A DNA stretch of 41,989 nt from a virus, in IMG/VR virus record IMGVR_UViG_3300010400_000014, positions 1 through 41,989 of that record. One strand, 5' to 3'. The first letter of the stretch is position 1. Every line of letters starts with the position of its first letter. Shown here in pieces: positions 22,588-30,948 of the stretch. The position numbers and the translations under genes are program-made. The notes below the pieces were generated by a model that did not search any database, was not told the DNA's origin, and saw nothing but the letters and a program-made list of their open reading frames with translations.

Positions 22588-24125
22588 TACGGCACTTCCT
22601 CGAATCCGGCGGGCACTGGTCCGCGCGGCCCTGTGCGCACCTCACCCGTCTTGAGATTGCGGAGTGTCATCGTGCCGCGCGCCTGGCCGCCCATCGTCGG
22701 ATGATCTGGATCGTGGCCATATTTCCGCAGCGCTTGCGCCGCCTCTGGGTAAATCGCCTTCCACGGATCACGCGCCCCCATCACCTGATGATACTGCGCA
22801 TTGAACGTGTCGGCCTTCGACCCCAGCGCCGGCATCGCGATTTTCGTGGCGTAGTCGATCAGTTGCGATGCGCTGTTCTTCGACGCAATCGCGCGCTCCA
22901 CGCCCGCGATCTCTTGATCCGTCGCGCCTGATTTCTTGAACGCGGACGCGAGCTCGCCCGACATGATCTGCTTGATGCCCTCGAAGTTCGTCGGCGCGCT
23001 ATTCCCAAATGTGGTTTTGAACCAGTTGAACACCTGATTCCCCGGCTGGAAACTGCCGTTGTCGAGCGCTTTCGCCACATCGACAAACTGATCCAGATGC
23101 GCAATCGCCGTGTTCAGCGAATTCAACGTCTGGGACTGTGGCCCGCTCGTGAATGCGATGCGCGTGCGTTGCCGCGTCGGAAACTGCGACGCATCGTAGT
23201 CCGGGTTCAGGCGCATCACGTCTTCCATCAGCGCCTTGCCGGGACCGGACGCCATTGCGCGCGGCGACACCGGCGGGCTCCGGTATTCCGCGATGGCTTT
23301 CGCCAACGGATTATCGGTCCCGGCCGACCCTTGCAGCGATCCGTAGGTCGCATCGAACTGCTTCTGTTCGCGGCCTTCGCGCGACGTCGCCGTGCGCGCA
23401 TTCTGCTCGCTCGCGCGCACTTCGCGCTCACGTAACGCATTCTGGGCACGCTGTTCGGCGCTAATGCCGCCCTGCATGCCCGCCGCGATCTGCTGCTGCA
23501 CCTCGGACTGCGCAACCTTCCCCGGTAGTTCCGCTTGCGCCGTCGCCAGTTCACGGTCAGCATTCTGCTGCTGCGGCGATTTCAGGCTTTCGACAATCTG
23601 CTTGATGATCTGCGGGTTACCCTGTGCTTTTTGCCGATACTCATCCGCCGGAAAGTTCTCGAAATGGCTTTTCACCGCACCGAGCGCGAAATCGAACAGC
23701 CCCGGATCGTAGTTGCCCTTCTCGACGAGCTGCATGAGCGGCCCTGCATACTCCTGGCCCTTGATCGCGGCTTCCTGTTGTAACTTCGTCAGTTCCTGCT
23801 GCTTCTTCTTCAGGTCGGCCGCTTTGTCGTCCAGTTCCGCCCGCTGTTTCAGGAACGGCTCATAGAGCGACGGCACGCTCACGCGAATTTTTTCGGCGGC
23901 TTCATCAGCATTCTTCGACGTGCTGAGAATGCGATAGAACTGCTGCTGGTCGGCTTCGGCGCGCCGTTGTTTTTCGATGTCCTGACGGCGCGCGTCTTCC
24001 GCCGCCTGTTGTGAGCGGATCTGCTGTTGCTGCGCCCGCAACTGCATCATCGCGCCAAGCGACTCGAACGGCGTATTGAACGCCACCGGCCGCAAGCCGC
24101 CGATTACCGAAGGATCGACCGGCAT
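22587..24125 (-). CDS. Large coiled-coil internal virion / ejection protein candidate
   Basis: A protein of about 512 residues. ATG 24125 overlaps the upstream stop; GTG 24128 is an alternative. Residues about 25-130 and 190-250 are Gln/Lys/Glu-rich coiled coil. A helical domain (300-480) contains SLNTAIAHLDQFVDVAKAL and MSGELASAFKKSGATDQEIAGVERAI in separate stretches, a pattern seen in podoviral ejection-type proteins. Together with the two neighbouring upstream genes it occupies the place of the P22 ejection genes (gp7, gp20, gp16), without convincing residue-level similarity. Confidence 0.6.
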   Translation of the reverse strand: MPVDPSVIGGLRPVAFNTPFESLGAMMQLRAQQQQIRSQQAAEDARRQDIEKQRRAEADQQQFYRILSTSKNADEAAEKIRVSVPSLYEPFLKQRAELDDKAADLKKKQQELTKLQQEAAIKGQEYAGPLMQLVEKGNYDPGLFDFALGAVKSHFENFPADEYRQKAQGNPQIIKQIVESLKSPQQQNADRELATAQAELPGKVAQSEVQQQIAAGMQGGISAEQRAQNALREREVRASEQNARTATSREGREQKQFDATYGSLQGSAGTDNPLAKAIAEYRSPPVSPRAMASGPGKALMEDVMRLNPDYDASQFPTRQRTRIAFTSGPQSQTLNSLNTAIAHLDQFVDVAKALDNGSFQPGNQVFNWFKTTFGNSAPTNFEGIKQIMSGELASAFKKSGATDQEIAGVERAIASKNSASQLIDYATKIAMPALGSKADTFNAQYHQVMGARDPWKAIYPEAAQALRKYGHDPDHPTMGGQARGTMTLRNLKTGEVRTGPRGPVPAGFEEVP

Positions 24126-26380
24126 CACTCATACCACTGCAAGCCGTTCGGCGACGGCTGCTGATTCGTCGTGACGGTCTGCGGTTGCTGATTCAGCCAG
24201 TTGAAATACGCGCCCTGCTGCGCGAGGTTGCCCAGATTGCCAAATGCCCCGCCCCACGCATTCGCACTGCCCACCTGGCCAGCGGCATTCGCATTGCCGA
24301 TTCCGGTCAGCAGATCACTCCCCGCATTGGCATACGCCTGGCCGTTCGGCGCACCCGGATTGCCGAGTGACGCAAGTTGATAGTTCATGTTCCACGGGTC
24401 CAGCACATTGGCCTGATAGTTCTGTTGCCACGTCTGAAGCCCCTGATTGAACTGTTGCCCCTGCTGCGCCAGCCCGAGTTGCCCCTGTGCCACGCCGAGA
24501 TTCCCGAGGCCGAGATTGTAGGCGTTGCCCGCCTGCGTGTAGCCCAAATTGAGATTACCGAGTCCCAGCGCGGCATTCACCTGCGCCTGATAGTTCGCGA
24601 GCTGATTCTGCTGGTTCTGCGAGCCGTACTGCAGCCCCGTTTGCGCATTCAGGCCGTAGGCTCCCAATGCCTGCTGATAGCCCTGATTCTGTGCCGCCTG
24701 ATTCGCCTGATAGGCCGCCAGCGCCTGCTGGTAATTCTGTGCCTGCGCACTCTGACCGGCTTGCTGATTCATCCCCCAGGTGTTCGCCGCCTGGCTATAT
24801 TGCTGGCCCTGTGCGGCGAGTGCCGCCGCGTTGTTCGCCTGCGTCGCCTGTTGCTGGCCTTGGTTGTTCGCTTGGTTGACTTGAAATCCCTGATTGAAGT
24901 TTTGCGCGCCATAGGCGAGGTTCGCCTGATTGTTCGCCTGCGCAGCGTTCAGCGCGTTGCCGATATTGGCCTGTCCTACCTGAAAGTTCCCCGCGTTGTT
25001 CGCTTGCCCCACCGCGAAGTTGGCGGCGTTGTTGGCACCTGCGGCATTCAGCGCGCCCTGGTTGTTGGCCTGGTTCACCGCGAACTGATTTTGGAAACCT
25101 TGCTGTGCTTCGTTCGCCGAGCGCCCGTAGTTGCTTTCGTTCGCCGCAAACTGATTCTGGATGTTCGCCTGCCCGAAGTTCAGCGCGTTCGCGTTCGCGT
25201 TCTGGTTGTACGCCAACCCGGTCTGCGCATTCGTCTGCGCCGCACTCAACCGCCCCTGGTTGTTGGCTTGACTCTGCGCCAGTCCGCGCTGCCACGCGTT
25301 GTTATATTCCTGTGAGGCCAGGTCGCTAGCGAGTTGCCCTTGTGCCTGTAAGGCGTTGCCCGTGCGCAGACTGCCCATGTGCGCGGCGATGTTCGCCTGC
25401 GCGTCGAGCGCCTGCTGTTCACGGAACTGCCGCCCCGGATCCGCCGCGAATTCCGCGGCGCTGGGACCGGTATAACTCTGATATTCAAAGTTCGACGGCG
25501 TTGGAAGATTGGTGTAGTTCAGCGTGCCGGGATCCGCCTGACGCGATCCCGCGAACGCGGTCGGTGTGGCCGCCGGGTTGTAATTCACCTGCTGCGGATT
25601 TGCCAGATTCGCATAGGTTAACGATGCGGGCGTGCCGACCTGTTGCGCCGTCAGCGAGGCCGGAGTCGTGGCGGGATTGTAGGTGAGGCTCTGCGGCGTC
25701 GGCGTGGCGCTCGGTGCCGAAAACGGCGCGGGTGCCTGATACGCACTCGGTCCCGCAAATGCCCCCAGCGACGACGTCGGATAACTGAACGGCGCGGGCG
25801 CCTGCAGATTCGTGGGCGTCGGCGCGGTCGGCATCGCCATATTGCCCAGCGAGGGACCGCCGCCGCCATTGCCCCACGCCACGGCTTGACCGCTCGGCGA
25901 CATCTGGCCGCGCGGTTCACCGATCGGGTTGTTGCCGCGCGGATCGTTCGCCTGCCACAACTGCCCACCGGAGGTCAGCACGTCCTCAGCGCCGCGCCCC
26001 GTGCCGAAGTCGACGCGATCCCCCGATGGGCCGCCGAGCATCTGCGCGTGCGCGCCGGTTTCGGTGTTGAATCGGTTGACCACGTCGCCAAGGCTTGTGC
26101 CCTGCGGCTTATCGGCAAATCCGCCGCCACGCACGGCGCTGGTGCCGTATGTGTGATCAATCCAGTCCAGCCACGACATGCCAGGCGACGCGGGTCCAGC
26201 CGCAGGTGCCGCCTGCGCCAATGGCGGCGACTGATCCGATCCTCCTGTCCGCGCTACGGGGGCTGCTTGGATCGGCCCCTGCCGCCAGATGTCCATGCCC
26301 CCGGTGAAGCCGGTATTCCCCCCGAACTGTGACGGATCGATTCCGAGTTCCGCGAACGCCTGGTCGAACGCATCAGCCAC
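24125..26380 (-). CDS. Asn/Gln-rich repeat virion protein
   Basis: A 751-residue protein starting at GTG 26380. The N-terminal 160 residues include a folded-looking part (WLDWIDHTYG, then GGPSGDRVDFGTGRGAEDVL). From about 330 to 690 it is a low-complexity repeat dominated by Q, N and A, with units such as FAVNQANNQGALNAAGANN and VGQANNAGNFQVGQANIGNA recurring every 11-20 residues. It resembles prion-like or fibrous repeats and probably forms a long internal-virion or ejection structure. It overlaps the gene on either side by only a few bases. Confidence 0.65.
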   Translation of the reverse strand: MADAFDQAFAELGIDPSQFGGNTGFTGGMDIWRQGPIQAAPVARTGGSDQSPPLAQAAPAAGPASPGMSWLDWIDHTYGTSAVRGGGFADKPQGTSLGDVVNRFNTETGAHAQMLGGPSGDRVDFGTGRGAEDVLTSGGQLWQANDPRGNNPIGEPRGQMSPSGQAVAWGNGGGGPSLGNMAMPTAPTPTNLQAPAPFSYPTSSLGAFAGPSAYQAPAPFSAPSATPTPQSLTYNPATTPASLTAQQVGTPASLTYANLANPQQVNYNPAATPTAFAGSRQADPGTLNYTNLPTPSNFEYQSYTGPSAAEFAADPGRQFREQQALDAQANIAAHMGSLRTGNALQAQGQLASDLASQEYNNAWQRGLAQSQANNQGRLSAAQTNAQTGLAYNQNANANALNFGQANIQNQFAANESNYGRSANEAQQGFQNQFAVNQANNQGALNAAGANNAANFAVGQANNAGNFQVGQANIGNALNAAQANNQANLAYGAQNFNQGFQVNQANNQGQQQATQANNAAALAAQGQQYSQAANTWGMNQQAGQSAQAQNYQQALAAYQANQAAQNQGYQQALGAYGLNAQTGLQYGSQNQQNQLANYQAQVNAALGLGNLNLGYTQAGNAYNLGLGNLGVAQGQLGLAQQGQQFNQGLQTWQQNYQANVLDPWNMNYQLASLGNPGAPNGQAYANAGSDLLTGIGNANAAGQVGSANAWGGAFGNLGNLAQQGAYFNWLNQQPQTVTTNQQPSPNGLQWYE

Positions 26381-26864
26381 TGATCACCTTGAACCCTCGT
26401 TGCGCGAGCTGTTGCGCCACCTGTGCGGGCACCGGCCGCCGCGAACCGTCTGGCCCCTGCATCACGACCATGCCCTGACCGCCTCCGGCGGCCTGTGGCG
26501 CGACTTGAGCCGGTCCACCCTGCGGAGCCATACCGAACGCGCCGAGCGCTCCAGGCGCGCTCTGCACGCCCCCTGAGCCCATCGGATTGCCAAGACTCGC
26601 CGTCTGACCCGGCTGAAATGACTGGCGCGGTGCCGCCGCCATGTTGCCCAGCCGTCCGAGCGCGCCCTGTCCCGCCTGCTGGTAAGGGTTGAAATCCTGC
26701 CGCGCCTGCTGGTATTGCTGCTGCTGGAGTTTCAGCGCCTCGCGCGCTGAGTCTGCCTGGGTTTTCGCCGCGCTCCCCGCCGCATGGGCATTGATCGCCG
26801 CCCCGGCCACGGAACTCGCCGCGCCCACGCCCAGCGCGATGGCGGTCGCTGTCCCAACGCTCAT
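26373..26864 (-). CDS. Small internal virion protein candidate
   Basis: A 163-residue protein. ATG 26864 overlaps the oxygenase stop (ATGA); upstream in-frame codons lie in that gene and are rejected. The N-terminus is a Gly/Ala zipper (TAIALGVGAASSVAGAAINA), followed by coiled coil (KTQADSAREALKLQQQQYQQ) and a Gly/Gln-rich region. This layout (glycine-zipper membrane-active helix plus QQYQQARQDFNPYQQAG) is typical of small podoviral internal proteins that insert in the cell envelope during ejection. Confidence 0.65.
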   Translation of the reverse strand: MSVGTATAIALGVGAASSVAGAAINAHAAGSAAKTQADSAREALKLQQQQYQQARQDFNPYQQAGQGALGRLGNMAAAPRQSFQPGQTASLGNPMGSGGVQSAPGALGAFGMAPQGGPAQVAPQAAGGGQGMVVMQGPDGSRRPVPAQVAQQLAQRGFKVISG

Positions 26865-27412
26865 GGCAAACTCCCCGTCCCAAACGCCAGTTGGATTAGC
26901 CGCGCCTCTTGCCCAGTGCCCCAGTTGCGAAACAGTGCCCGACTGTGAAAGTAGCTCGCCGGAAACACCACGCACCGGTTGAACGACGCCGCCACCGTGT
27001 GCCAGCACTCCCACTGCCCGAGATCGTGCCAGTCCAGCAATTCATCGAGGAGCGCCTCGTCTTCTGCCGTGCTCTGAATCGCGCCGGTTTCCCGATACCG
27101 GTAAAACCGCGTGCCATCGCTCGCTGGCGGATCCGGATTCAGGAACAGGAGTGCCGTCCACTCGCCCATGTCCCGGTCGGTATGCACGAAGTTCGGCTCA
27201 TCCTGGCCCTCCGGACTCAGCCGGAAGGCTGAGAAGGTGGTGACGAGGCCGAGGTCGTGCTCGAGCGTGGCACTCAGCGGATTCGGGCCGACCGGCACCA
27301 TGTTGTGAAACGTCACGGGGCCGGCGTGCAGATCGCCGAACGGCAGACGCAGCGCCGCCTCGCGGTAGATGTGCGGGTCCGGCAGCACGTCATCGAACAC
27401 CAGTGGCATCAT
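26861..27412 (-). CDS. 2-oxoglutarate/Fe(II) oxygenase-like protein (DUF6445-like)
   Basis: A 183-residue protein with a complete facial triad: His77 and Asp79 (HTDRDMGEW) and His156 (PASYFHS). Arg171 is positioned for 2-oxoglutarate binding. The beta strands WTALLFLNP (about 85-93), GTRFYRY and NRCVVFPASYF match the double-stranded beta-helix fold. Such phage proteins hydroxylate unknown targets. It lies between the GNAT gene and internal virion genes, so the target may be a virion component or host factor. ATG 27412, with a second ATG at 27409. Confidence 0.75.
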   Translation of the reverse strand: MMPLVFDDVLPDPHIYREAALRLPFGDLHAGPVTFHNMVPVGPNPLSATLEHDLGLVTTFSAFRLSPEGQDEPNFVHTDRDMGEWTALLFLNPDPPASDGTRFYRYRETGAIQSTAEDEALLDELLDWHDLGQWECWHTVAASFNRCVVFPASYFHSRALFRNWGTGQEARLIQLAFGTGSLP

Positions 27413-27867
27413 GCGACACGCTCCTGCGTGGTCAGGTCCAGTTGCCAGGCCGCTTCGATACAGCGTGCGCCCACCGCGGCATAGAAATCACCGACCCGCA
27501 CATCGGCGATGGGCTGCACCAACTGCAGGGTGGTGGCCCCTTGCTGCTGTGCCCACTCAATCGCCCATCGAAGCAACAACACGCCCGCACTACGGCCCTC
27601 ACTCCAGTAGAACGCTTCACCCACTGTCGGCGCGCCGCTGATGTGATGCACGAACGCCGTCAAGCCAATCATCGCGACCAATGCGCCATCACGACCTTCA
27701 GCCACGAGCACCGTGCCGGTTGGCTGCTCGATTAGCGATGTGGCGGTGCGGGCCATCTGCGCTGGGTTGTCCGCCACGATGTCCACGTAGCTGGTTTTGG
27801 CGCGAAACAGCCGCCCCATCTCCACGAGATGCGGCACATCGGCGAGCGTCGCAGGGCGGATGATCAT
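27409..27867 (-). CDS. GNAT-family acetyltransferase
   Basis: A 152-residue N-acetyltransferase. ATG 27867 (MIIRPATLADVPHLVEMG) is the classic GNAT beginning; a longer frame adds improbable residues. The core strands TVLVAEGRDGALVAMIGL and the acetyl-CoA helix region RSAGVLLLRWAIEWAQQQGA are visible, though the R/Q-x-x-G-x-G/A loop is degenerate (RSAGVL). It overlaps the oxygenase gene by ATGA, so the pair is probably co-expressed. The substrate is unknown. The 127 nt upstream hold no convincing promoter. Confidence 0.78.
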   Translation of the reverse strand: MIIRPATLADVPHLVEMGRLFRAKTSYVDIVADNPAQMARTATSLIEQPTGTVLVAEGRDGALVAMIGLTAFVHHISGAPTVGEAFYWSEGRSAGVLLLRWAIEWAQQQGATTLQLVQPIADVRVGDFYAAVGARCIEAAWQLDLTTQERVA

Positions 27868-27994
27868 CGTGTCCCTATATGTGTCAACCGGCCACACAAT
27901 ACACAGCGAACCGTAATAAAACCGCCACATACGCTTTCAGATACCAATTCTGATGGAACCCATCCTAGAAGATGCCGCAACCAATGAAACCGAC

Positions 27995-28276
27995 TCATGT
28001 GAGGGGTAACCAACCCGTGTTCGTGCCAGCATTGGTCTGCGAAATCACACCACCCGAGCTTTTATAGTAGATAGTCGTGCCGACCCCGCCATCCGTGCGT
28101 TCATACAACCGGCCCTGCGAGGCCGTCACGACGCCTTCCGGACTGCCGGCGCCGCTGAGCGTGCGCTGCAGGAGTTCGTTCACCGCCGCAATCAGCGCCG
28201 TGTGCCAGCGTTCGATATCCGGCGAGCGCTTCAGCGTCGGTTCAATCGGATAGCGATTTAGCGGTTCGAAAGCCAT
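27995..28276 (-). CDS. Small tail-appendage-like protein
   Basis: A 93-residue protein. ATG 28276 overlaps the gp10-like stop (TGATG). Its first 45 residues are helical (IERWHTALIAAVNELLQRTL). The last 45 (GRLYERTDGGVGTTIYYKSS and onward to WLPLT) resemble the terminal beta segment of phage tail-fibre or needle-like proteins. It may be a tail-hub plug or small fibre. A specific role is not assigned. Confidence 0.6.
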   Translation of the reverse strand: MAFEPLNRYPIEPTLKRSPDIERWHTALIAAVNELLQRTLSGAGSPEGVVTASQGRLYERTDGGVGTTIYYKSSGGVISQTNAGTNTGWLPLT

Positions 28277-29733
28277 CAGTGCGCGCCTACGGTGTAATCC
28301 ATAATGCAGTCCACGAGCCGCCACGGCACCGGATCCGTGGCGATGAACCGGTCCGTGCGATTCCGCGCCTGTCCGCACTGCGTCCAGCGCACGCGCGTCT
28401 CGAACGCGCCGAGCGCCCCGGCCGAACTCCAGCGCTCATTGCCGAACACCTTTCCGCCATCCTTCGCGGTCTGGAGCATCAGTTGCGGATTCACGCCCTG
28501 CCCAGACGGCAACCCCTGCCCGACGTCCATCACGACGTGCAGGCTGTTCACGGTCACCCGCTTCTGATCGACAGAAAAACGCGGCGGCTGACGAAGTCGG
28601 CGAATCACATTGCCGTCAACATCATCCTGAAACAGCGAGGACATCTCGTAGATATCGCCCGTCAGTCGGTCACCCACGAGAATCCTGCCAAACGCCAGCA
28701 TCTGACAGCAGGGTCGATAGGCCAAGAAAGTGCCGGTCACCGTATCCCAGTAGGCGCGCTCACCCCAAAGGCCCGTGGTTTCATCCAGCACGAAGGTTTT
28801 CTCTTCACCCGGAAACGTGAACACGGTAAACGAATGCCCGAGTTCCTGATAACAGAAACTCAGCGTGTCATCGAAGGTCGCAAACTCCTGAAACGCTGTC
28901 GAAATCGCATGCGTGCTGACGCGTTCCGGCGTGTAGCCGTTCATCCGCATCACGATCCCTCTCCCTTGTTTATTTTGGGCCAGGAACGTGACATCAGTGT
29001 CGACCGAGAACGCAAAGGGCGCGACGATCCCGTAGGCGCAGGAACCTTCCTGCACTTGCGAAAACGGAAACGGCGCGGTGCCCTGATCGGCCCAGACTTC
29101 GCCAGTTGTCTCGCCAAACAGCCGAATCAGATTATCCGGCGTCACGACGAGTGCGCGCCACGGATCGCCAGACTCAGACTGCGCCACATTCAGCAGGTTC
29201 CACACCAAGCCGTTATAGCGATCACTCGCGTAAAACGCGCCGGTATTCGCATCCAGTGAGAGAAAGCGCGCTGAGAGAAACCCGCCCATGCTCACCGTCG
29301 TCCCCGCCGGACCCGCGGGCGTCAGGGTGTTCGCCGTCAAGTCGTAGATATAGCCCAAGCCGCCACTCGTGATCCAGAGTTGGTTGCCCGCGTCGCCGTT
29401 CGCATTGATCGTCACGGGATTGCTATCCGCCGCCACGGTGCCACGTTGCGTCGTGCTATACACTTGCGTCACACTGTTGTAGAAGAGTTCGTAGAACGCA
29501 AAGCCCGCCACGAAAAACGCGCGCCCCAACTGAAAAAACGTGCCGCGAATCGGTGCCTGCCCCACCGAGGCGCGCGTGAGAAAGCCAGGACACGGCATCA
29601 GCGCGGACGGGGCGGCCGTCGGCGATCCGCCGTTCGCTTCGGGATACCAGTTAATCAGCCGCTCGCTGTCCTGCATGTAAGACTGCGACTGATACGCCGG
29701 ACCGATAAACCCCGGATAACTGATGACCGGCAT
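28276..29733 (-). CDS. P22 gp10-like packaged-DNA stabilisation/tail hub protein
   Basis: A 485-residue protein matching the phage-stabilisation family typified by P22 gp10, which plugs the portal-adaptor channel after packaging. Visible features are the N-terminal QSQSYMQDSERLINWYPE, repeated beta-propeller-like strands through the middle (VVTPDNLIRLFGETTGEVW, then FSVDTDVTFLAQ), and the C-terminal RFIATDPVPWRLVDCIMDYT. It is adjacent to small structural genes and two upstream of the gp4-like adaptor region, as in P22-like order. Confidence 0.85.
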   Translation of the reverse strand: MPVISYPGFIGPAYQSQSYMQDSERLINWYPEANGGSPTAAPSALMPCPGFLTRASVGQAPIRGTFFQLGRAFFVAGFAFYELFYNSVTQVYSTTQRGTVAADSNPVTINANGDAGNQLWITSGGLGYIYDLTANTLTPAGPAGTTVSMGGFLSARFLSLDANTGAFYASDRYNGLVWNLLNVAQSESGDPWRALVVTPDNLIRLFGETTGEVWADQGTAPFPFSQVQEGSCAYGIVAPFAFSVDTDVTFLAQNKQGRGIVMRMNGYTPERVSTHAISTAFQEFATFDDTLSFCYQELGHSFTVFTFPGEEKTFVLDETTGLWGERAYWDTVTGTFLAYRPCCQMLAFGRILVGDRLTGDIYEMSSLFQDDVDGNVIRRLRQPPRFSVDQKRVTVNSLHVVMDVGQGLPSGQGVNPQLMLQTAKDGGKVFGNERWSSAGALGAFETRVRWTQCGQARNRTDRFIATDPVPWRLVDCIMDYTVGAH

Positions 29734-29734
29734 G

Positions 29735-30067
29735 TCAGGCCGTGCGCTTCCACGCCCACACTTCTGTGGCGTTGTCGCCGATGAACAGTTTCCCCGTCTG
29801 GATTAGTTCCCACGTCCCAAATCCCAGCAGCGTGGCTGGGTCATCCGCCACCAGAAACAACAGCATCACGGTTTGAATCTGATTCGTCAGCGGCCCATGT
29901 AAGGGCACCCCCACGACCGGCAATTCCGCCAGAAGGAGCCACGCCCCACCGATCCGCGCCCAGTTCCCACCTTCGGGAATGCACTGGCATAGATCGCCAT
30001 CCATCGGGGTCGGACTAAAGGTGCCCGTGATTTCCGTCTGATGCTGAATGTAATACTGTCGCGGCAT
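29735..30067 (-). CDS. Small tail-associated protein
   Basis: A 110-residue beta-rich protein. The C-terminal TWELIQTGKLFIGDNATEVW resembles short terminal motifs of phage tail or capsid appendage proteins, where G-x-x-x-x-G-D loops are common. It lies between the gp10-like gene and two other small structural genes. No known family is assigned. Confidence 0.6.
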   Translation of the reverse strand: MPRQYYIQHQTEITGTFSPTPMDGDLCQCIPEGGNWARIGGAWLLLAELPVVGVPLHGPLTNQIQTVMLLFLVADDPATLLGFGTWELIQTGKLFIGDNATEVWAWKRTA

Positions 30068-30070
30068 GAC

Positions 30071-30322
30071 TCACACAAACCCAGTCACAATGCCCTTGGA
30101 AATCGTCAGGGTGCCCACCGTGGGAATAATGAGCGACGCATCCACGCCAGCCGCCGCCCCGACATTGTAGGTCGCGGCGCGCATATTGCCGGACAGCACC
30201 ATGCTGGTGCCTGTGGCCGCGCCCAGCACCGGCGTGATCAGGGTCGGCGTGTTCTGAAGCACGGCGGCGCCGGTGCCGCTCGCGAGCGCGAAATCAATCG
30301 GAATAAACAGCGACGCGGCCAT
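30071..30322 (-). CDS. Small Gly/Ala/Thr-rich structural protein
   Basis: An 83-residue protein. ATG 30322 overlaps the stop of the upstream gene (TGATG). Composition (Gly, Ala, Thr, Val) and strand-turn pattern (ALASGTGAAVLQNTPTLITP and onward) match short fibre or decoration proteins. It ends in IPTVGTLTISKGIVTGFV. The function is inferred only from its place in the tail gene cluster. Confidence 0.6.
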   Translation of the reverse strand: MAASLFIPIDFALASGTGAAVLQNTPTLITPVLGAATGTSMVLSGNMRAATYNVGAAAGVDASLIIPTVGTLTISKGIVTGFV

Positions 30323-30687
30323 CAGTTGCCCCATGCCCACACGGTGATACTGCCGCCGCCCGTGATGTCGGTGACAATCCGCACGCGCACCGCCCAGAAC
30401 GAGCCGACCACATGCACCACGGACTGCGCCCCGCCCGTCACCGTCGAGGCGTTGATGACCGCCCCGACCGCGCTCCATGTGCCGCCGTAGACCGGATCGC
30501 GTCCGAAGTCTTTGTCGTAATAGGCTTCCTCGATCTGGATCGTGCCGCCCGACGTGGTGCCGGTGCCCTGCACCACGACCGTCAGGCGCTCGCAGTGGCC
30601 CATGATGTAGAGGATGCCGCCCTGCGCGGACACCGTTGCCGCATCGTGCAGTTTCTGCGGCCGAGAGGGAGTGAGTGTGTAGGACAT
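30322..30687 (-). CDS. Small beta-rich virion protein
   Basis: A 121-residue protein with alternating strands (AQGGILYIMGHCERLTVVVQ, GGTIQIEEAYYDKDF, then WAVRVRIVTDITGGGSITVW). This looks like a single jelly-roll or immunoglobulin-like domain, as in head or tail decoration proteins. It is unassigned at family level. It is embedded in the podoviral tail cluster between the gp4-like and gp10-like genes. Confidence 0.6.
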   Translation of the reverse strand: MSYTLTPSRPQKLHDAATVSAQGGILYIMGHCERLTVVVQGTGTTSGGTIQIEEAYYDKDFGRDPVYGGTWSAVGAVINASTVTGGAQSVVHVVGSFWAVRVRIVTDITGGGSITVWAWGN

Positions 30688-30694
30688 GGGAGCC

Positions 30695-30919
30695 TCAGAC
30701 GCGCGGCGGCCAGTTCCACTGACCGGGCTGTTCGCCTTGCGTGCTGGATGTCTTCCAGAAATCTGACACTTCGTCGTTGAGCACCTTCAGATTCACGGAC
30801 GTATCGGACCACACGCGCACAATCACGGCTGGCAAAACAATGGCATTGTTATGCGCAGGATCGCCTCCATGCGGCACATAATGCACGACACGTCCTACGG
30901 TTGGTTTCTGGTCAGCCAC
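30695..30919 (-). CDS. Small hypothetical virion-region protein
   Basis: A 74-residue protein starting at GTG 30919, preceded by GAAAGGAC (AGGA 6 nt upstream); longer frames run into the gp4-like gene. The sequence KPTVGRVVHYVPHGGDP, then AIVLPAVIVRVWSDTSVNLK suggests a small beta barrel. Short proteins of this pattern are frequent in phage structural clusters, but the function is unknown. Confidence 0.65.
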   Translation of the reverse strand: MADQKPTVGRVVHYVPHGGDPAHNNAIVLPAVIVRVWSDTSVNLKVLNDEVSDFWKTSSTQGEQPGQWNWPPRV

Positions 30920-30948
30920 AATCCGTCCTTTCTCAACTCGAAGTGATG

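Noticed and set aside
24377-25315. 312-codon plus-strand frame opposite the Asn/Gln repeat gene
   Set aside because: It is the reverse reading of the QANN repeats, giving Leu/Arg/Val-rich text; no neighbours on that strand.
27882-27887. TTGACA on the minus strand before the acetyltransferase gene
   Set aside because: A -10 at the correct spacing would fall inside the start of the gene and reads ATCATC, a poor match.
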